Virus record (IMG/VR): IMGVR_UViG_3300028809_000029
Coordinates: 1-42,528 of that record
Direction: 5' to 3' (one strand)
Origin: a virus
DNA: 42,528 nucleotides
Positions 30,735 through 37,543 of the stretch are shown here, piece by piece (positions within the stretch are counted from its first letter, which is position 1; each line of letters begins with the position of its first letter). The notes beneath the pieces are model-generated. The model was not told the origin of the DNA and made no database searches. It saw only the letters and a program-made list of their open reading frames with translations. The position numbers and the translations under genes were made by a program.

Positions 30735-30940
30735 TGGTCATCTCCGTTGATGTGGCGCTGCAACTGCGCCTCCTTGATCGTCTTCAAGTCCTTGAGGAGA
30801 ACCTTCCGGCACATCTGCCGGATAGCGTCACCTCGTGATCGTATGCGGTTGGCGAACATCCAGTCGTCGATCAGGCCGAGTTCGCTCTTGGTCATCATGA
30901 CCGTTACGCGCTGGTCCTTCAGTTCTGGTTCCGGGTCCAT
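30731..30940 (-). CDS. Ribbon-helix-helix (Arc/CopG-like) regulator
   Basis: The 69-residue protein has the Arc-type pattern: a strand KDQRVTVMMTKSEL, helix LGLIDDWMFANRI and helix RGDAIRQMCRKVLLKDL. It is the first gene of the leftward cluster 30940-29215 and starts at ATG 30940 with AGGAA upstream. Two direct repeats of GTTTATA lie just before the start (30955-30970) and are a plausible autoregulatory operator. Confidence 0.72.
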   Translation of the reverse strand: MDPEPELKDQRVTVMMTKSELGLIDDWMFANRIRSRGDAIRQMCRKVLLKDLKTIKEAQLQRHINGDDQ

Positions 30941-30954
30941 ATGGATTTCCTAAT

Positions 30955-30970
30955 GTTTATAACGTTTATA
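30955..30970. promoter_or_regulatory. Direct-repeat operator candidate for the RHH protein
   Basis: GTTTATA occurs at 30955-30961 and 30964-30970 with a 9-bp period, 15-30 bases upstream of the regulator's start. RHH dimers commonly bind tandem repeats like these. Read leftward, each repeat gives TATAAAC, a possible -10, so binding would block transcription. Confidence 0.4.
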
Positions 30971-31108
30971 CAATTGCACAACGTGGTAACTATGTAAATC
31001 TGTTTCTTCTTTCCGGAACGCTCAATGAACAGATTTTGCAAAACGCGAAAGAAAGCCTGCAAAACACCCTATTGCTTTTTCCCCATAACCCGTTGAAAAG
31101 ACTTCGGC

Positions 31109-31149
31109 GCGGACGTGGCGAAACTGGTAGACGCAAGAGACTTAAAATC
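31109..31149 (+). other. attP: attP core: 5' half of a tRNA-Leu(UAA) gene
   Basis: Bases 31109-31149 read as the 5' half of a tRNA-Leu: acceptor strand GCGGACG, the leucine-type D-arm TGGCGAAACTGGTAGACG, the anticodon stem start CAAGAGA, and the loop with anticodon TTAA-type sequence (CTTAAAATC). From 31150 the pairing partner of the anticodon stem is lost, so no complete tRNA exists. The integrase gene lies about 95 bp away. This is therefore the likely crossover region, and the host tRNA-Leu(UAA) gene is the probable attB. Exact host sequence is not available here. Confidence 0.8.
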
Positions 31150-31154
31150 AGTTG

Positions 31155-31221
31155 GTTCCGTTGTTTTTGTTTATCTATCTCTGCAAACGCAAGGTATTTA
31201 GGCTACTGAAAACGACGGAAC
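31155..31221. repeat. Inverted repeat next to the attP core
   Basis: GTTCCGTTGTTTT (31155-31167) is the inverse complement of AAAACGACGGAAC (31209-31221) apart from one base, with a 41-bp spacer. It may bind integrase, excisionase or host factors, or form a stem in leftward mRNA. It does not look like a terminator. Confidence 0.45.
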
Positions 31222-31242
31222 AAAATGAGATTTGCAAAACAT

Positions 31243-32310
31243 TCAGGGCTTCTTTTTCCCCTCGAACGCCCTGATCACCCGAGCCTCGTTTTCTACGTGT
31301 CTCGTATAGTGCGCGCCCATCCGCTCGGACTTGTCCCCCAGCGCCGCTGCCACGTCTCCCGCATCCGCGCCGGAGCGTCTTAGCCCAGCAGCATAACTCG
31401 TGCGCAGGCCGTGCAGCGTTGTCCCGGCGCCGATCTTCCCCTCGCTTTCCAGATCCCGCAGATAATGGCTGACCGCCGTTTGCATCTGTACTTCCGATTC
31501 CCACGGCGTTCCGTCCTGCCGGGTGCAAATCTCCAGAGCAGTCTTGTCGAGTCCGTCGAGATACGTCTGCAGCTCGGAGGTTGCGGGTATCCATGTCTGC
31601 TCATCGTTCTTGCGCGTCACCACCCGGAAGCACCGACCGAACGCGGCGTCGGGCTGATAGTTCTGCCAACGCAGCTTGACGATCGTCTGCCCACGGTATC
31701 CGGCATGGCGCGCGATCATCATCGGCGTAAGGAGATAGGCGGGGGCGTTCGAGGAGACATATTCCCATTCGTGGGCTTGCCATTCGCGATTGGCGTTAGG
31801 GTCAGCCTTGTGGCATTTGTCCATGCCGAGGGCAGGGTTGCCGCGCATCTTCCGGCGTTTGACCGCCTGGCTGAACATGGAGGACAGCGCCGAAATCATC
31901 AGGTCGGCAAATCGCGGCCATTTTTCCATGGCGCATTTGTCGCGCAAATCGTAGAGGTCTGCCTGGGAAATGTCCGACAGATCGATGTCGAACGCTGGGC
32001 GAAGGTATCGGAAAGCGTTGCTGTATTGGGTTCTGGTCGCCTCTGCCAAGGTCTGGTACTTCGGGCATTCGCTCTCGAACCACTCGACCAGAGAGCCGAG
32101 CGTGCCGTCCGGGTATGTCCGCTTCAGGTCTCTCAGCCTACGGGCGTTGTAGGCCGCGATGAAGTCCGGCATCTCCATCCGCTTCATCAGGTCGGCGCGG
32201 CTGCCGACGAAACCGCCGATCAATTTTTCCTTGGTGTCGCGGACATAGACATACCACTTCCCGCGCGCCTGGACGACGTTAAGCCCTTCGAGCTTCACTT
32301 TGACCACCAT
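31243..32310 (-). CDS. int: Tyrosine-family site-specific integrase
   Basis: The 355-residue product from ATG 32310 (GGAG seven bases upstream) integrates and excises the phage. The C-terminal catalytic domain has the box I Arg in HAGYRGQTIVKLRW, box II LHGLRTSYA (His301, Arg304), a later His (GAHYTRHV, H334) and the nucleophile Tyr335. The N-terminal part holds a core-binding domain (TQYSNAFRYLRPAFDIDLSD). An upstream in-frame ATG at 32346 is less likely. It lies beside attP, with the excisionase-like gene overlapping upstream. Confidence 0.93.
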   Translation of the reverse strand: MVVKVKLEGLNVVQARGKWYVYVRDTKEKLIGGFVGSRADLMKRMEMPDFIAAYNARRLRDLKRTYPDGTLGSLVEWFESECPKYQTLAEATRTQYSNAFRYLRPAFDIDLSDISQADLYDLRDKCAMEKWPRFADLMISALSSMFSQAVKRRKMRGNPALGMDKCHKADPNANREWQAHEWEYVSSNAPAYLLTPMMIARHAGYRGQTIVKLRWQNYQPDAAFGRCFRVVTRKNDEQTWIPATSELQTYLDGLDKTALEICTRQDGTPWESEVQMQTAVSHYLRDLESEGKIGAGTTLHGLRTSYAAGLRRSGADAGDVAAALGDKSERMGAHYTRHVENEARVIRAFEGKKKP

Positions 32311-32545
32311 ATAGACGCTCCACCAGACTGCGCTTCGGGGAGGCATCCTGCTTGTTTGGATCGAGTTTATCCAGCCATTCGTCGAGGCGCTGGCGAAGAT
32401 ATCGCTCGCCCCTTGTGGATTCCGTGAATCGCAGCGGTTTTACTGGACACACCTTCTTGAACGTGTCGGCACAACAGCCGCAATATGCCGCGGCCGTCTT
32501 TAGGTCCATGGCTGCAGGCCAGTATGGGAGAGCCGGTGTAGTCAT
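32279..32545 (-). CDS. Excisionase-like winged-helix/AlpA-type protein
   Basis: This 88-residue protein has a MerR/AlpA-like helix-turn-helix (MDLKTAAAYCGCCADTFKKV, then VKPLRF, TRGERYLRQRLDEWLDKL) that matches phage excisionases and tape-measure-free xis proteins in size and layout. It overlaps the integrase start by 32 bases, which would couple Int and Xis synthesis. It probably directs integrase toward excision on induction. Confidence 0.75.
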   Translation of the reverse strand: MTTPALPYWPAAMDLKTAAAYCGCCADTFKKVCPVKPLRFTESTRGERYLRQRLDEWLDKLDPNKQDASPKRSLVERLYGGQSEARRA

Positions 32546-32895
32546 CTACTCCTCCTCGCGAATGGAGCCGGCGCCTTCCGCAGCGCATCTCTTTCAGCCT
32601 TCAGCGTCGCAAAGTCCTCATTCATACAATGGACGACGCCCTGGAGATCGGTTATCTCGGCAAGGAGGGCGGCGATGTTTTGAGGGCTGCAAGCGGCGAT
32701 GAACTGACCGTTTTGTTTCGCATTGTCATGCGCCACAATGTGGCATACTACCGGCCCCATACTGCCATCTGGAGAGCAAACATTATATGTCAGCTTCGGC
32801 ATATAAGCAGACCCGAATGAATTCTCCCACGGTCCCGGCGTCGGCCCTGCTTCCAAAGCCTCCCGGATCTTCTCTATGATATGGTCTGCTGTCAT
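32542..32895 (-). CDS. Ead/Ea22-like early protein
   Basis: The product is 117 residues. The opening IREALEAGPTPGPWE and the middle HIVAHDNAKQNGQFIAACSP followed by NIAALLAEI fit the Ead/Ea22-type phage proteins (GPTPGPW..., FIAACSPxNI..LL). A coiled coil ends it. The function of that family is not known. It overlaps both neighbours by 4 bases. Confidence 0.75.
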   Translation of the reverse strand: MTADHIIEKIREALEAGPTPGPWENSFGSAYMPKLTYNVCSPDGSMGPVVCHIVAHDNAKQNGQFIAACSPQNIAALLAEITDLQGVVHCMNEDFATLKAERDALRKAPAPFARRSR

Positions 32896-33113
32896 GGCTG
32901 CTGCTCCAATGCTGCGATGATACGCAGCTCAAATTCACTGCGTTCCGATGGGCGCCAGATCTGCCACCACTTTTCACGGAGCTTTGGAAGCTGATACACG
33001 CCATCGCGCATAGCGTCCGAATAGATGGAAAGCAGCGCTTCCTCCTTGGTCTCAGCACCATCGACGGTGTACATGGATGTGCCGAATACGCGCGTTACGG
33101 TCCAATGCGTCAT
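32892..33113 (-). CDS. Small early protein, unknown
   Basis: A 73-residue protein with basic and aromatic residues (LREKWWQIWRPSERSEFELR). It overlaps its neighbours by 4 bases. No family recognised. Confidence 0.55.
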   Translation of the reverse strand: MTHWTVTRVFGTSMYTVDGAETKEEALLSIYSDAMRDGVYQLPKLREKWWQIWRPSERSEFELRIIAALEQQP

Positions 33114-33511
33114 GGCTTAGCCTCGTAGAGTGACCGATACGGCAACGCCTGTTTCGGCTGGCGCGCGGCGGATTTTTCGGATATCGGGAAGCCAGCGGAT
33201 TTCAGCTTGCCGGCCGGCTGCGTAATGCCGATGTGTTTTTTGCGAACCGCGGCGATCTTGGCCTTGGCCTTCATCTCGACCGCCGTCTTTTCCTTGTGAG
33301 GATCGACGAGGGCCGGGAAGAGATTGGATTCTCGGTGCTGACCGCCAAGGATGAGAGCTTGCTTATGTTCAAGCTCCCATTTCTCGCTGGGGCCGATCTT
33401 TCGTCCGCTGATATGGCAGGTGCCATTCTCGCGATCGAAGATGCGAAGCCTGACGCGGGGCGGGACTTTGGTGTCATCGGTCTTGCCGATCCATTCCTCA
33501 ACCGATCGCAT
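33110..33511 (-). CDS. HNH nuclease, McrA-like phage type
   Basis: The 133-residue product carries an HNH core: RLRIFDRENGTCHISGRKI, then KWELEHKQALILGGQH with the first His, and NLFPALVDPHKEKT with the final His. The whole pattern (R.RIFDR..G.CHiSGRKI....W.LEH..AL.LGG.HRESNL.PAL) is common in rhizobial phage early regions. It might act in recombination, packaging or against competing DNA. It looks domesticated, since it sits in a coupled operon, unlike the opposite-strand HNH genes. Confidence 0.82.
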   Translation of the reverse strand: MRSVEEWIGKTDDTKVPPRVRLRIFDRENGTCHISGRKIGPSEKWELEHKQALILGGQHRESNLFPALVDPHKEKTAVEMKAKAKIAAVRKKHIGITQPAGKLKSAGFPISEKSAARQPKQALPYRSLYEAKP

Positions 33512-33870
33512 CAGAGCTCCTCCACTTCGTAATGGAAAGGCAGGCCTTTGATGTCCTTGGCGAACTTACTCGATATGCAGTTCTTGAGCCTTGATCCCCG
33601 ATAGGAAGATCCGTCAGGGAGAAAGAACTGGCGAGTGAAGAAAACCCGCGTAGGATATCCCGGCGGCTTATGAACCGATATTACCGTGTACTTGACTAGC
33701 CCCACCCCATTTGCCAGCGGGGAAGCATATTCAGGGTCCTCGTCGGTGACATCCCACGCCCCGGGGCGCCAGCGTTCTGTTTCGAATTCAGGATCTCCGA
33801 TGTTCTCGCGGACGATCGTGAAGGGATGGGGGCGCTCGAAAACCTGCCCTGGTTCAAAGATAGCCACCAT
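33511..33870 (-). CDS. Hypothetical early protein
   Basis: The product is 119 residues from ATG 33870, chosen because GGAG lies six bases upstream and the start overlaps the previous stop (TGATG). It is beta-rich (HPFTIVRENIGDPEFE, GLVKYTVISVHKPPGYPTRV, FHYEVEEL). No family recognised. Confidence 0.6.
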   Translation of the reverse strand: MVAIFEPGQVFERPHPFTIVRENIGDPEFETERWRPGAWDVTDEDPEYASPLANGVGLVKYTVISVHKPPGYPTRVFFTRQFFLPDGSSYRGSRLKNCISSKFAKDIKGLPFHYEVEEL

Positions 33871-34058
33871 CACGCGCTCCATATCCGGCCAAGCCAGAAC
33901 AACGTCCGGCGAAGTACCGTCAACTTGGCACGCTCGCGCTTATCGGCCTGCAGCTCCTTCTGAAGCTGTTTTGTCCTCTCGTCCCTCAGGATCAGGTAGG
34001 AGAGCGTTGTTGCCCGGGCCTTTGGATACCGGATGATATGCTTTTGAACCGTGTTCAT
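33870..34058 (-). CDS. Small basic protein
   Basis: A 62-residue protein, strongly basic and helical (RDERTKQLQKELQADKRERA). The start overlaps the upstream stop by 4 bases and the stop overlaps the next start by one, so it is embedded in the operon. A nucleic-acid-binding role is possible from charge alone. Confidence 0.55.
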   Translation of the reverse strand: MNTVQKHIIRYPKARATTLSYLILRDERTKQLQKELQADKRERAKLTVLRRTLFWLGRIWSA

Positions 34059-34492
34059 GCTGTCCTCCGATTGCTGTTGGCGGGCTCCCGTTCCGGGGCG
34101 AAATATCCGAAGTCTCGGGCCAGCAATTCGGTAGCGGCTTCGAAGAACCGGATCATTTCCGGCTCGTCGCATTCCCGGGTATTGATGGCGCGGGGGACCC
34201 CGACGAGGAAGCCGTTCGCAAGCCTGATCGTGTCCACGAACTTGACGGCTGGGCGGATGTACGCGTCCAGCGCTTCCTTCGTGGGCGCGCACCCGGTTGC
34301 GTCTATGCAGTCCTGCAAGGTCGCCCAATAGGCGCGGAGCCGATCAAGGTTGCGCCACTGGCGTATTTCCAGTTTCACGCGCTGTCCCTGCTCGATACCA
34401 TCGAGAGCCTGAAGGTCGTATTCCATCTCCGGCGCGAGTGAATTTCCTCGACGGACAAAGGCATATACCGGTTTCTCGGCTCGCTTCGCCAT
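34055..34492 (-). CDS. DUF1367-like protein
   Basis: The product is 145 residues. The middle (EIRQWRNLDRLRAYWATLQD) and the later VDTIRLANGFLVGVPRAIN and DEPEMIRFFEAATELL follow the DUF1367-type pattern of lambda-like early proteins (..R.LrkyWalL..., SI.F..m...eF..Fy..a..ll). Proteins of this kind lie in recombination modules, as here next to recT. Precise activity unknown. Confidence 0.65.
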   Translation of the reverse strand: MAKRAEKPVYAFVRRGNSLAPEMEYDLQALDGIEQGQRVKLEIRQWRNLDRLRAYWATLQDCIDATGCAPTKEALDAYIRPAVKFVDTIRLANGFLVGVPRAINTRECDEPEMIRFFEAATELLARDFGYFAPEREPANSNRRTA

Positions 34493-34494
34493 GA

Positions 34495-35337
34495 TCAGCC
34501 CCCCGCTACTTCAGCGAACTTGACCAGAGCGCGGTCGCGGATCGAATAGGCCACATCGATCATGTCGGCATGCCCAGCAGTCTCCAGCGTTGCCGGAGCG
34601 TCGTAATCATTCCAGATCGTGGCGACTTCTTCTGCGTTTTTGGCGCTGCTGATCGACGTCTCCAGCTCTTCCAGGAAGGCGCCGAAGTCGAACTCGTTCT
34701 CTTGCTCGCCCGTCACATCGACGGCCTGCGCGTCCTCGAAATCGTATGTCTTCCCGACTGTTGGGGGCGGCGGCGCAACCACGTTCTGAGACGTGATGAC
34801 CTCCGGCGACCGCTCAGCCTCGTCAGGATCGATGATGCCGGCAAACCCGAAGGCATAGCGGGCGCACTGGATCGCCGCCTTGTGGCGCAGCATGCGCTTC
34901 GGCCACTTCTGCCAAGGCTCGGTCGGACGCTTGCACTCGTCCATGTATTCGGTGACAACGGTCGGCCGGTTGCGGTCCTTCCGGTAGATCGAGCAGACGA
35001 CCGCGGTCAGGTTGCCCTTGCTGTCGAACTCGTCCTTGAAGTCCACGCCGTCGCACTGCGGATGCGAGTTGACCAGATTGAGCCAGCCGTCTACGCCGAC
35101 GATCGGCTGGACGCCGCCGCCCTTCTTCGGGAAGGCGTAGATTTCCCGGGTGATCGGGTTCAGGCCGTAATCCTTGGCGACCATCAGGAACGCTGCGAAT
35201 TCCTCGTTGGTGGCGTTGGCCGGCATGCAGGTCGCCTTGACCGTGGCGGCGAACGCCTTCGGGTCCATGTTATACTGGCTCGCCATAGAGGCGATGAGCG
35301 ATTGACGCTCGACTGGCAATGTTGCAACGTTGGTCAT
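34495..35337 (-). CDS. recT: RecT-family single-strand annealing protein
   Basis: The 280-residue product begins at ATG 35337, overlapping the upstream stop by 4 bases. It has the Bet/RecT core: EFAAFLMVAKDYGLNPITRE, IYAFPKKGGGVQPIVGVDGW, and KRMLRHKAAIQCARYAFGFA. It anneals complementary single strands during recombination and circularisation. The C-terminal third is acidic, as is usual for contacts with single-strand-binding protein. No obvious 5'-3' exonuclease partner is nearby. Confidence 0.9.
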   Translation of the reverse strand: MTNVATLPVERQSLIASMASQYNMDPKAFAATVKATCMPANATNEEFAAFLMVAKDYGLNPITREIYAFPKKGGGVQPIVGVDGWLNLVNSHPQCDGVDFKDEFDSKGNLTAVVCSIYRKDRNRPTVVTEYMDECKRPTEPWQKWPKRMLRHKAAIQCARYAFGFAGIIDPDEAERSPEVITSQNVVAPPPPTVGKTYDFEDAQAVDVTGEQENEFDFGAFLEELETSISSAKNAEEVATIWNDYDAPATLETAGHADMIDVAYSIRDRALVKFAEVAGG

Positions 35338-35645
35338 GCTGCCTCCTCGGGCCACTTCTCGTTCGAGTGCCAAAACTGATAGGTTTCGTAGGGGATCGGG
35401 TATTTCGCGACGTAGGGCCAAGCGTGGTCTATGTTGGCCGGCGATCCGGCGATTTCCGCCTTGAACTCGTCGCCGTCTTTCCAGATCGCCGCAGCCACGA
35501 AAGGCCGCTTGATCGGTGCCAGGTCCTTGTTAAGACCGCGTCGGTCGCGTACTTTGAAGTATCCGCACTGCGGGTCACTGTCGTGGATCGGCGGCTTCTC
35601 GCCTCTAAGCGATTTCTGCCACCAGTCGAAATCATCGGCGCGCAT
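35334..35645 (-). CDS. Hypothetical protein beside recT
   Basis: A 103-residue protein with a short aromatic pattern (DFDWWQKSLRGEKP, YETYQFWHSNEKWPE). The segment PFVAAAIWKDGDEFKAEIAG suggests a small beta sheet. It is coupled to recT by a 4-base overlap, so it may work with RecT, but it shows no nuclease motif. Confidence 0.6.
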   Translation of the reverse strand: MRADDFDWWQKSLRGEKPPIHDSDPQCGYFKVRDRRGLNKDLAPIKRPFVAAAIWKDGDEFKAEIAGSPANIDHAWPYVAKYPIPYETYQFWHSNEKWPEEAA

Positions 35646-35775
35646 AGGCTGTTACCTCTTGATTGATCTTTGCCATCCTGTCGTCCACCGGCTTTCCGAA
35701 AAGCACGTATGAGGACATGATCAGGGCGAACATTCCGACGAGAGCTAGCGGTGTTGTGACGGAATCACGGGGCAT
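35632..35775 (-). CDS. Small single-pass membrane protein
   Basis: The 47-residue frame starts at ATG 35775 and ends inside the start of the next gene. One hydrophobic segment (TPLALVGMFALIMSSYVLFG) is followed by a charged tail (KPVDDRMAKINQEVTAYARR). It overlaps both neighbours, 11 and 14 bases, as the other genes here do. Function unknown. Confidence 0.55.
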   Translation of the reverse strand: MPRDSVTTPLALVGMFALIMSSYVLFGKPVDDRMAKINQEVTAYARR

Positions 35776-36343
35776 CGGAGCCTCCATTGAGGGCGGCGCG
35801 GGCAGCTATTACAGCCGGGATGTCATCGGCGAATTCATCGCCAACTAACGTATCCAAGAGCCCCTGAACGGATCGGGACAGTTCCGCGGCGTATTCCCGC
35901 GCCTTCTCCAAGGCTCTCTCTAGGCGCTCAATATCGGCCTCCCTGTCGGAAAGCTTGGCAGCGAGATAGACCATGGAGAACGGGTCATCGCCGGTAGTCT
36001 CGGCGCAAAGCTCCTCCTCGTCAGATAGGCGCTTGATGCCAGTCTGGAGCCGGACGAGTTCCGCATCCTTGGCGGCGATCTCTGCCTTGTGGGCTTCGAG
36101 ATTGATGGCGGAGCGGACTCGGCTTTCGTGGTCCCGTTGAGCTGCCTCCTGCGCCAACTCAAGCGTCTCGAACTGATCAGACACCTTCGGGCAATAGTAC
36201 CGGTTGTCAGTCGGGTACTTTTCCGAGACGTCATGGATCGAGTATGTTTCCCAAGGGGTGTTGGCGTCCCACGACCCACGGCCGTATTCGTGCTTCAAAT
36301 CCCAGAAGCGCCATTCCAGCGGCTTGATGGTGATCTCAGTCAT
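35765..36343 (-). CDS. KPLEW-motif protein with coiled coil
   Basis: The product is 192 residues. The N-terminal 80 (ITIKPLEW start, LELAQEAAQRDHESRVRSAI end) resemble the 80-residue protein at 1921-2163; a long coiled coil follows (AHKAEIAAKDAELVRLQTGI and DREADIERLERALEKAREYA). This two-part build is frequent in rhizobial phage early regions. Function unknown. Confidence 0.72.
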   Translation of the reverse strand: MTEITIKPLEWRFWDLKHEYGRGSWDANTPWETYSIHDVSEKYPTDNRYYCPKVSDQFETLELAQEAAQRDHESRVRSAINLEAHKAEIAAKDAELVRLQTGIKRLSDEEELCAETTGDDPFSMVYLAAKLSDREADIERLERALEKAREYAAELSRSVQGLLDTLVGDEFADDIPAVIAARAALNGGSDAP

Positions 36344-36668
36344 TCCCCCTTACTCCTTCTTCGCGGGTGGGAGGGGAGAGGCGATCTAAGCGCTCGATTT
36401 CTGCTATGATGAGTGCCGCCGCTTTGACGAGGTTGCGCCGGTTTGTAGTCGGCTTGAACCAATCCTCATCCCAAGACCAATAAGTCCGATGGACACCAAT
36501 GTGAGCGACGGACGGGAGGCCATGGACCGCATAGCAGACAGCGGCGCCGGCCATTTCTCCGAAGACGTGTCGATCGTCGTGCTCTGGAGACCAACCCTCA
36601 GCCGTAACCTGTCGGCGGCGCTCTGCAATAACGTCCAGTTCTGCCCGCGTCTGCTTGCTCTCACTCAT
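36336..36668 (-). CDS. Conserved early phage protein (AERRRQ...EIERLDR type)
   Basis: This 110-residue protein belongs to a widespread phage family by its pattern: IAERRRQVTAEGWSPEHDD, then GEMAGAAVCYA, a W-rich middle with DWFKPTTNRRNLVKAAALI and AEIERLDR at the end. I know no assigned function for the family. The start overlaps the upstream gene by 8 bases. Confidence 0.78.
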   Translation of the reverse strand: MSESKQTRAELDVIAERRRQVTAEGWSPEHDDRHVFGEMAGAAVCYAVHGLPSVAHIGVHRTYWSWDEDWFKPTTNRRNLVKAAALIIAEIERLDRLSPPTREEGVRGND

Positions 36669-36939
36669 GGAGGTTAGCCCCTACTGGATGGCCTGCGCGA
36701 TTGAAGCCGTAACCCGGAGGAGAAACAGCGGGCTTGACCCACGCCGTATCGAAATCAGCCATTGCCTCGGCTGGCGTCGGGCCGGTTCCGACAACGCCAG
36801 TCGGCAGATCTCCATAGATCGCCAACCACGCATTTCCGTCCTGAATGAGCGTAGGCCGCATCAGGACATGCGGCAGGCACCGCATGATTTCGGTATTGAA
36901 CTGTGAGTTCAGAACGCCTTGTTCGGATACGTAGCTCAT
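36661..36939 (-). CDS. Small early protein, HicB-like fold possible
   Basis: The product is 92 residues. LIQDGNAWLAIYGDLPTGVV followed by GTGPTPAEAMADFDTAW resembles the HicB-type partial RNase-fold pattern (W.A..gdLp....G.G.Tp.EA..dl..a). No HicA toxin gene is adjacent, so it is more likely a stand-alone phage protein with this fold. Confidence 0.6.
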   Translation of the reverse strand: MSYVSEQGVLNSQFNTEIMRCLPHVLMRPTLIQDGNAWLAIYGDLPTGVVGTGPTPAEAMADFDTAWVKPAVSPPGYGFNRAGHPVGANLHE

Positions 36940-37274
36940 TCTGCAGCCTCCAAAGACGAGTAAATCCGGTTCTCTGCCCGAACATGGTCATAGTCTGGCT
37001 CGGACAGGCCTTCCTCGTGATCGCGCCAGTCCATCTGGGCATCAGACCGGCATTCGATTTCACGGGCGAGGTGCTGGAACAGATAGCGCTCCAGAGACGG
37101 AGGCTTTTTCAGGATGCCGCGGCGGATCGTCGGTCCATGATCAAGCTGGATCTCGGAGACGAAGAACTCGCCCTTGTAATCGTCATCGCCCTCAAGGATA
37201 GCCTTGCCGGAAGCCAGCAAGCCTTCACCGAGAACTCGGATTTCTTCGAAGATGTATTCGATGCTGTCTGCCAT
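36936..37274 (-). CDS. Hypothetical early protein
   Basis: The product is 112 residues from ATG 37274; a longer start lacks a good ribosome-binding site. It is acidic and mixed alpha/beta (SIEYIFEEIRVLGEGLLASG, KPPSLERYLFQHLAREIE). It overlaps the next gene by 4 bases. No family recognised. Confidence 0.58.
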   Translation of the reverse strand: MADSIEYIFEEIRVLGEGLLASGKAILEGDDDYKGEFFVSEIQLDHGPTIRRGILKKPPSLERYLFQHLAREIECRSDAQMDWRDHEEGLSEPDYDHVRAENRIYSSLEAAE

Positions 37275-37303
37275 TTTGGTTTCCTTACTAGGGTAGGGAG
37301 GGA

Positions 37304-37507
37304 TCAAGCTTCATCGAGATCGGAGAGAGCCTCTTTGAGATCGGCAGAGGCTTCAGTGATAATTTCCTTGAGGCGCTTCAGCTCTTCTGCGAGCGTGTCG
37401 TAATCGTCGGCACTGACCCAATCGCCGTTGCTGACTTCGGTCATCACACCCTCGGTCTGGCTGTAGTCGCCTTCCTGCTTCAGGTCGTATCGCTTCACGT
37501 CTGCCAT
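37304..37507 (-). CDS. Small acidic early protein
   Basis: A 67-residue protein. The first half (VKRYDLKQEGDYSQTEGVMT followed by GDWVSADDYD) resembles the start of the protein at 38002-38484 (IKRY...M-E--DGDWV--ED), suggesting duplication. An acidic coiled coil ends it. Function unknown. Confidence 0.6.
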   Translation of the reverse strand: MADVKRYDLKQEGDYSQTEGVMTEVSNGDWVSADDYDTLAEELKRLKEIITEASADLKEALSDLDEA

Positions 37508-37543
37508 TTCCGTACCCTCATGTTCCGCGTCGGCCCTGTGCCG

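Larger units (their letters stand above)
31037..31242 (+). repeat. TGCAAAAC repeats around attP (candidate integrase arm sites)
   Basis: TGCAAAACGC (31037-31046), TGCAAAACAC (31058-31067) and TGCAAAACAT (31233-31242) lie on both sides of the tRNA-derived core, with a diverged copy TGCAAACGCA at 31182-31191. All have the same orientation. Repeats of this size beside an attP core are usual for arm-type binding sites of tyrosine integrases. The last copy touches the integrase stop codon. Confidence 0.55.

Noticed and set aside
31109-31195. A complete tRNA-Leu(UAA) gene
   Set aside because: Only the 5' half is present. From 31150 the anticodon stem no longer pairs, and no variable arm, T-arm or CCA follows.
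31037-31242. CRISPR-like array from repeated TGCAAAAC
   Set aside because: Units are about 10 bp with irregular spacing and no constant-length spacers. They fit integrase arm sites. No CRISPR array was seen elsewhere in the window.
36661-36939. A HicAB toxin-antitoxin pair
   Set aside because: Only a weak HicB-like pattern is seen and no HicA-sized RNA-binding toxin gene lies next to it.
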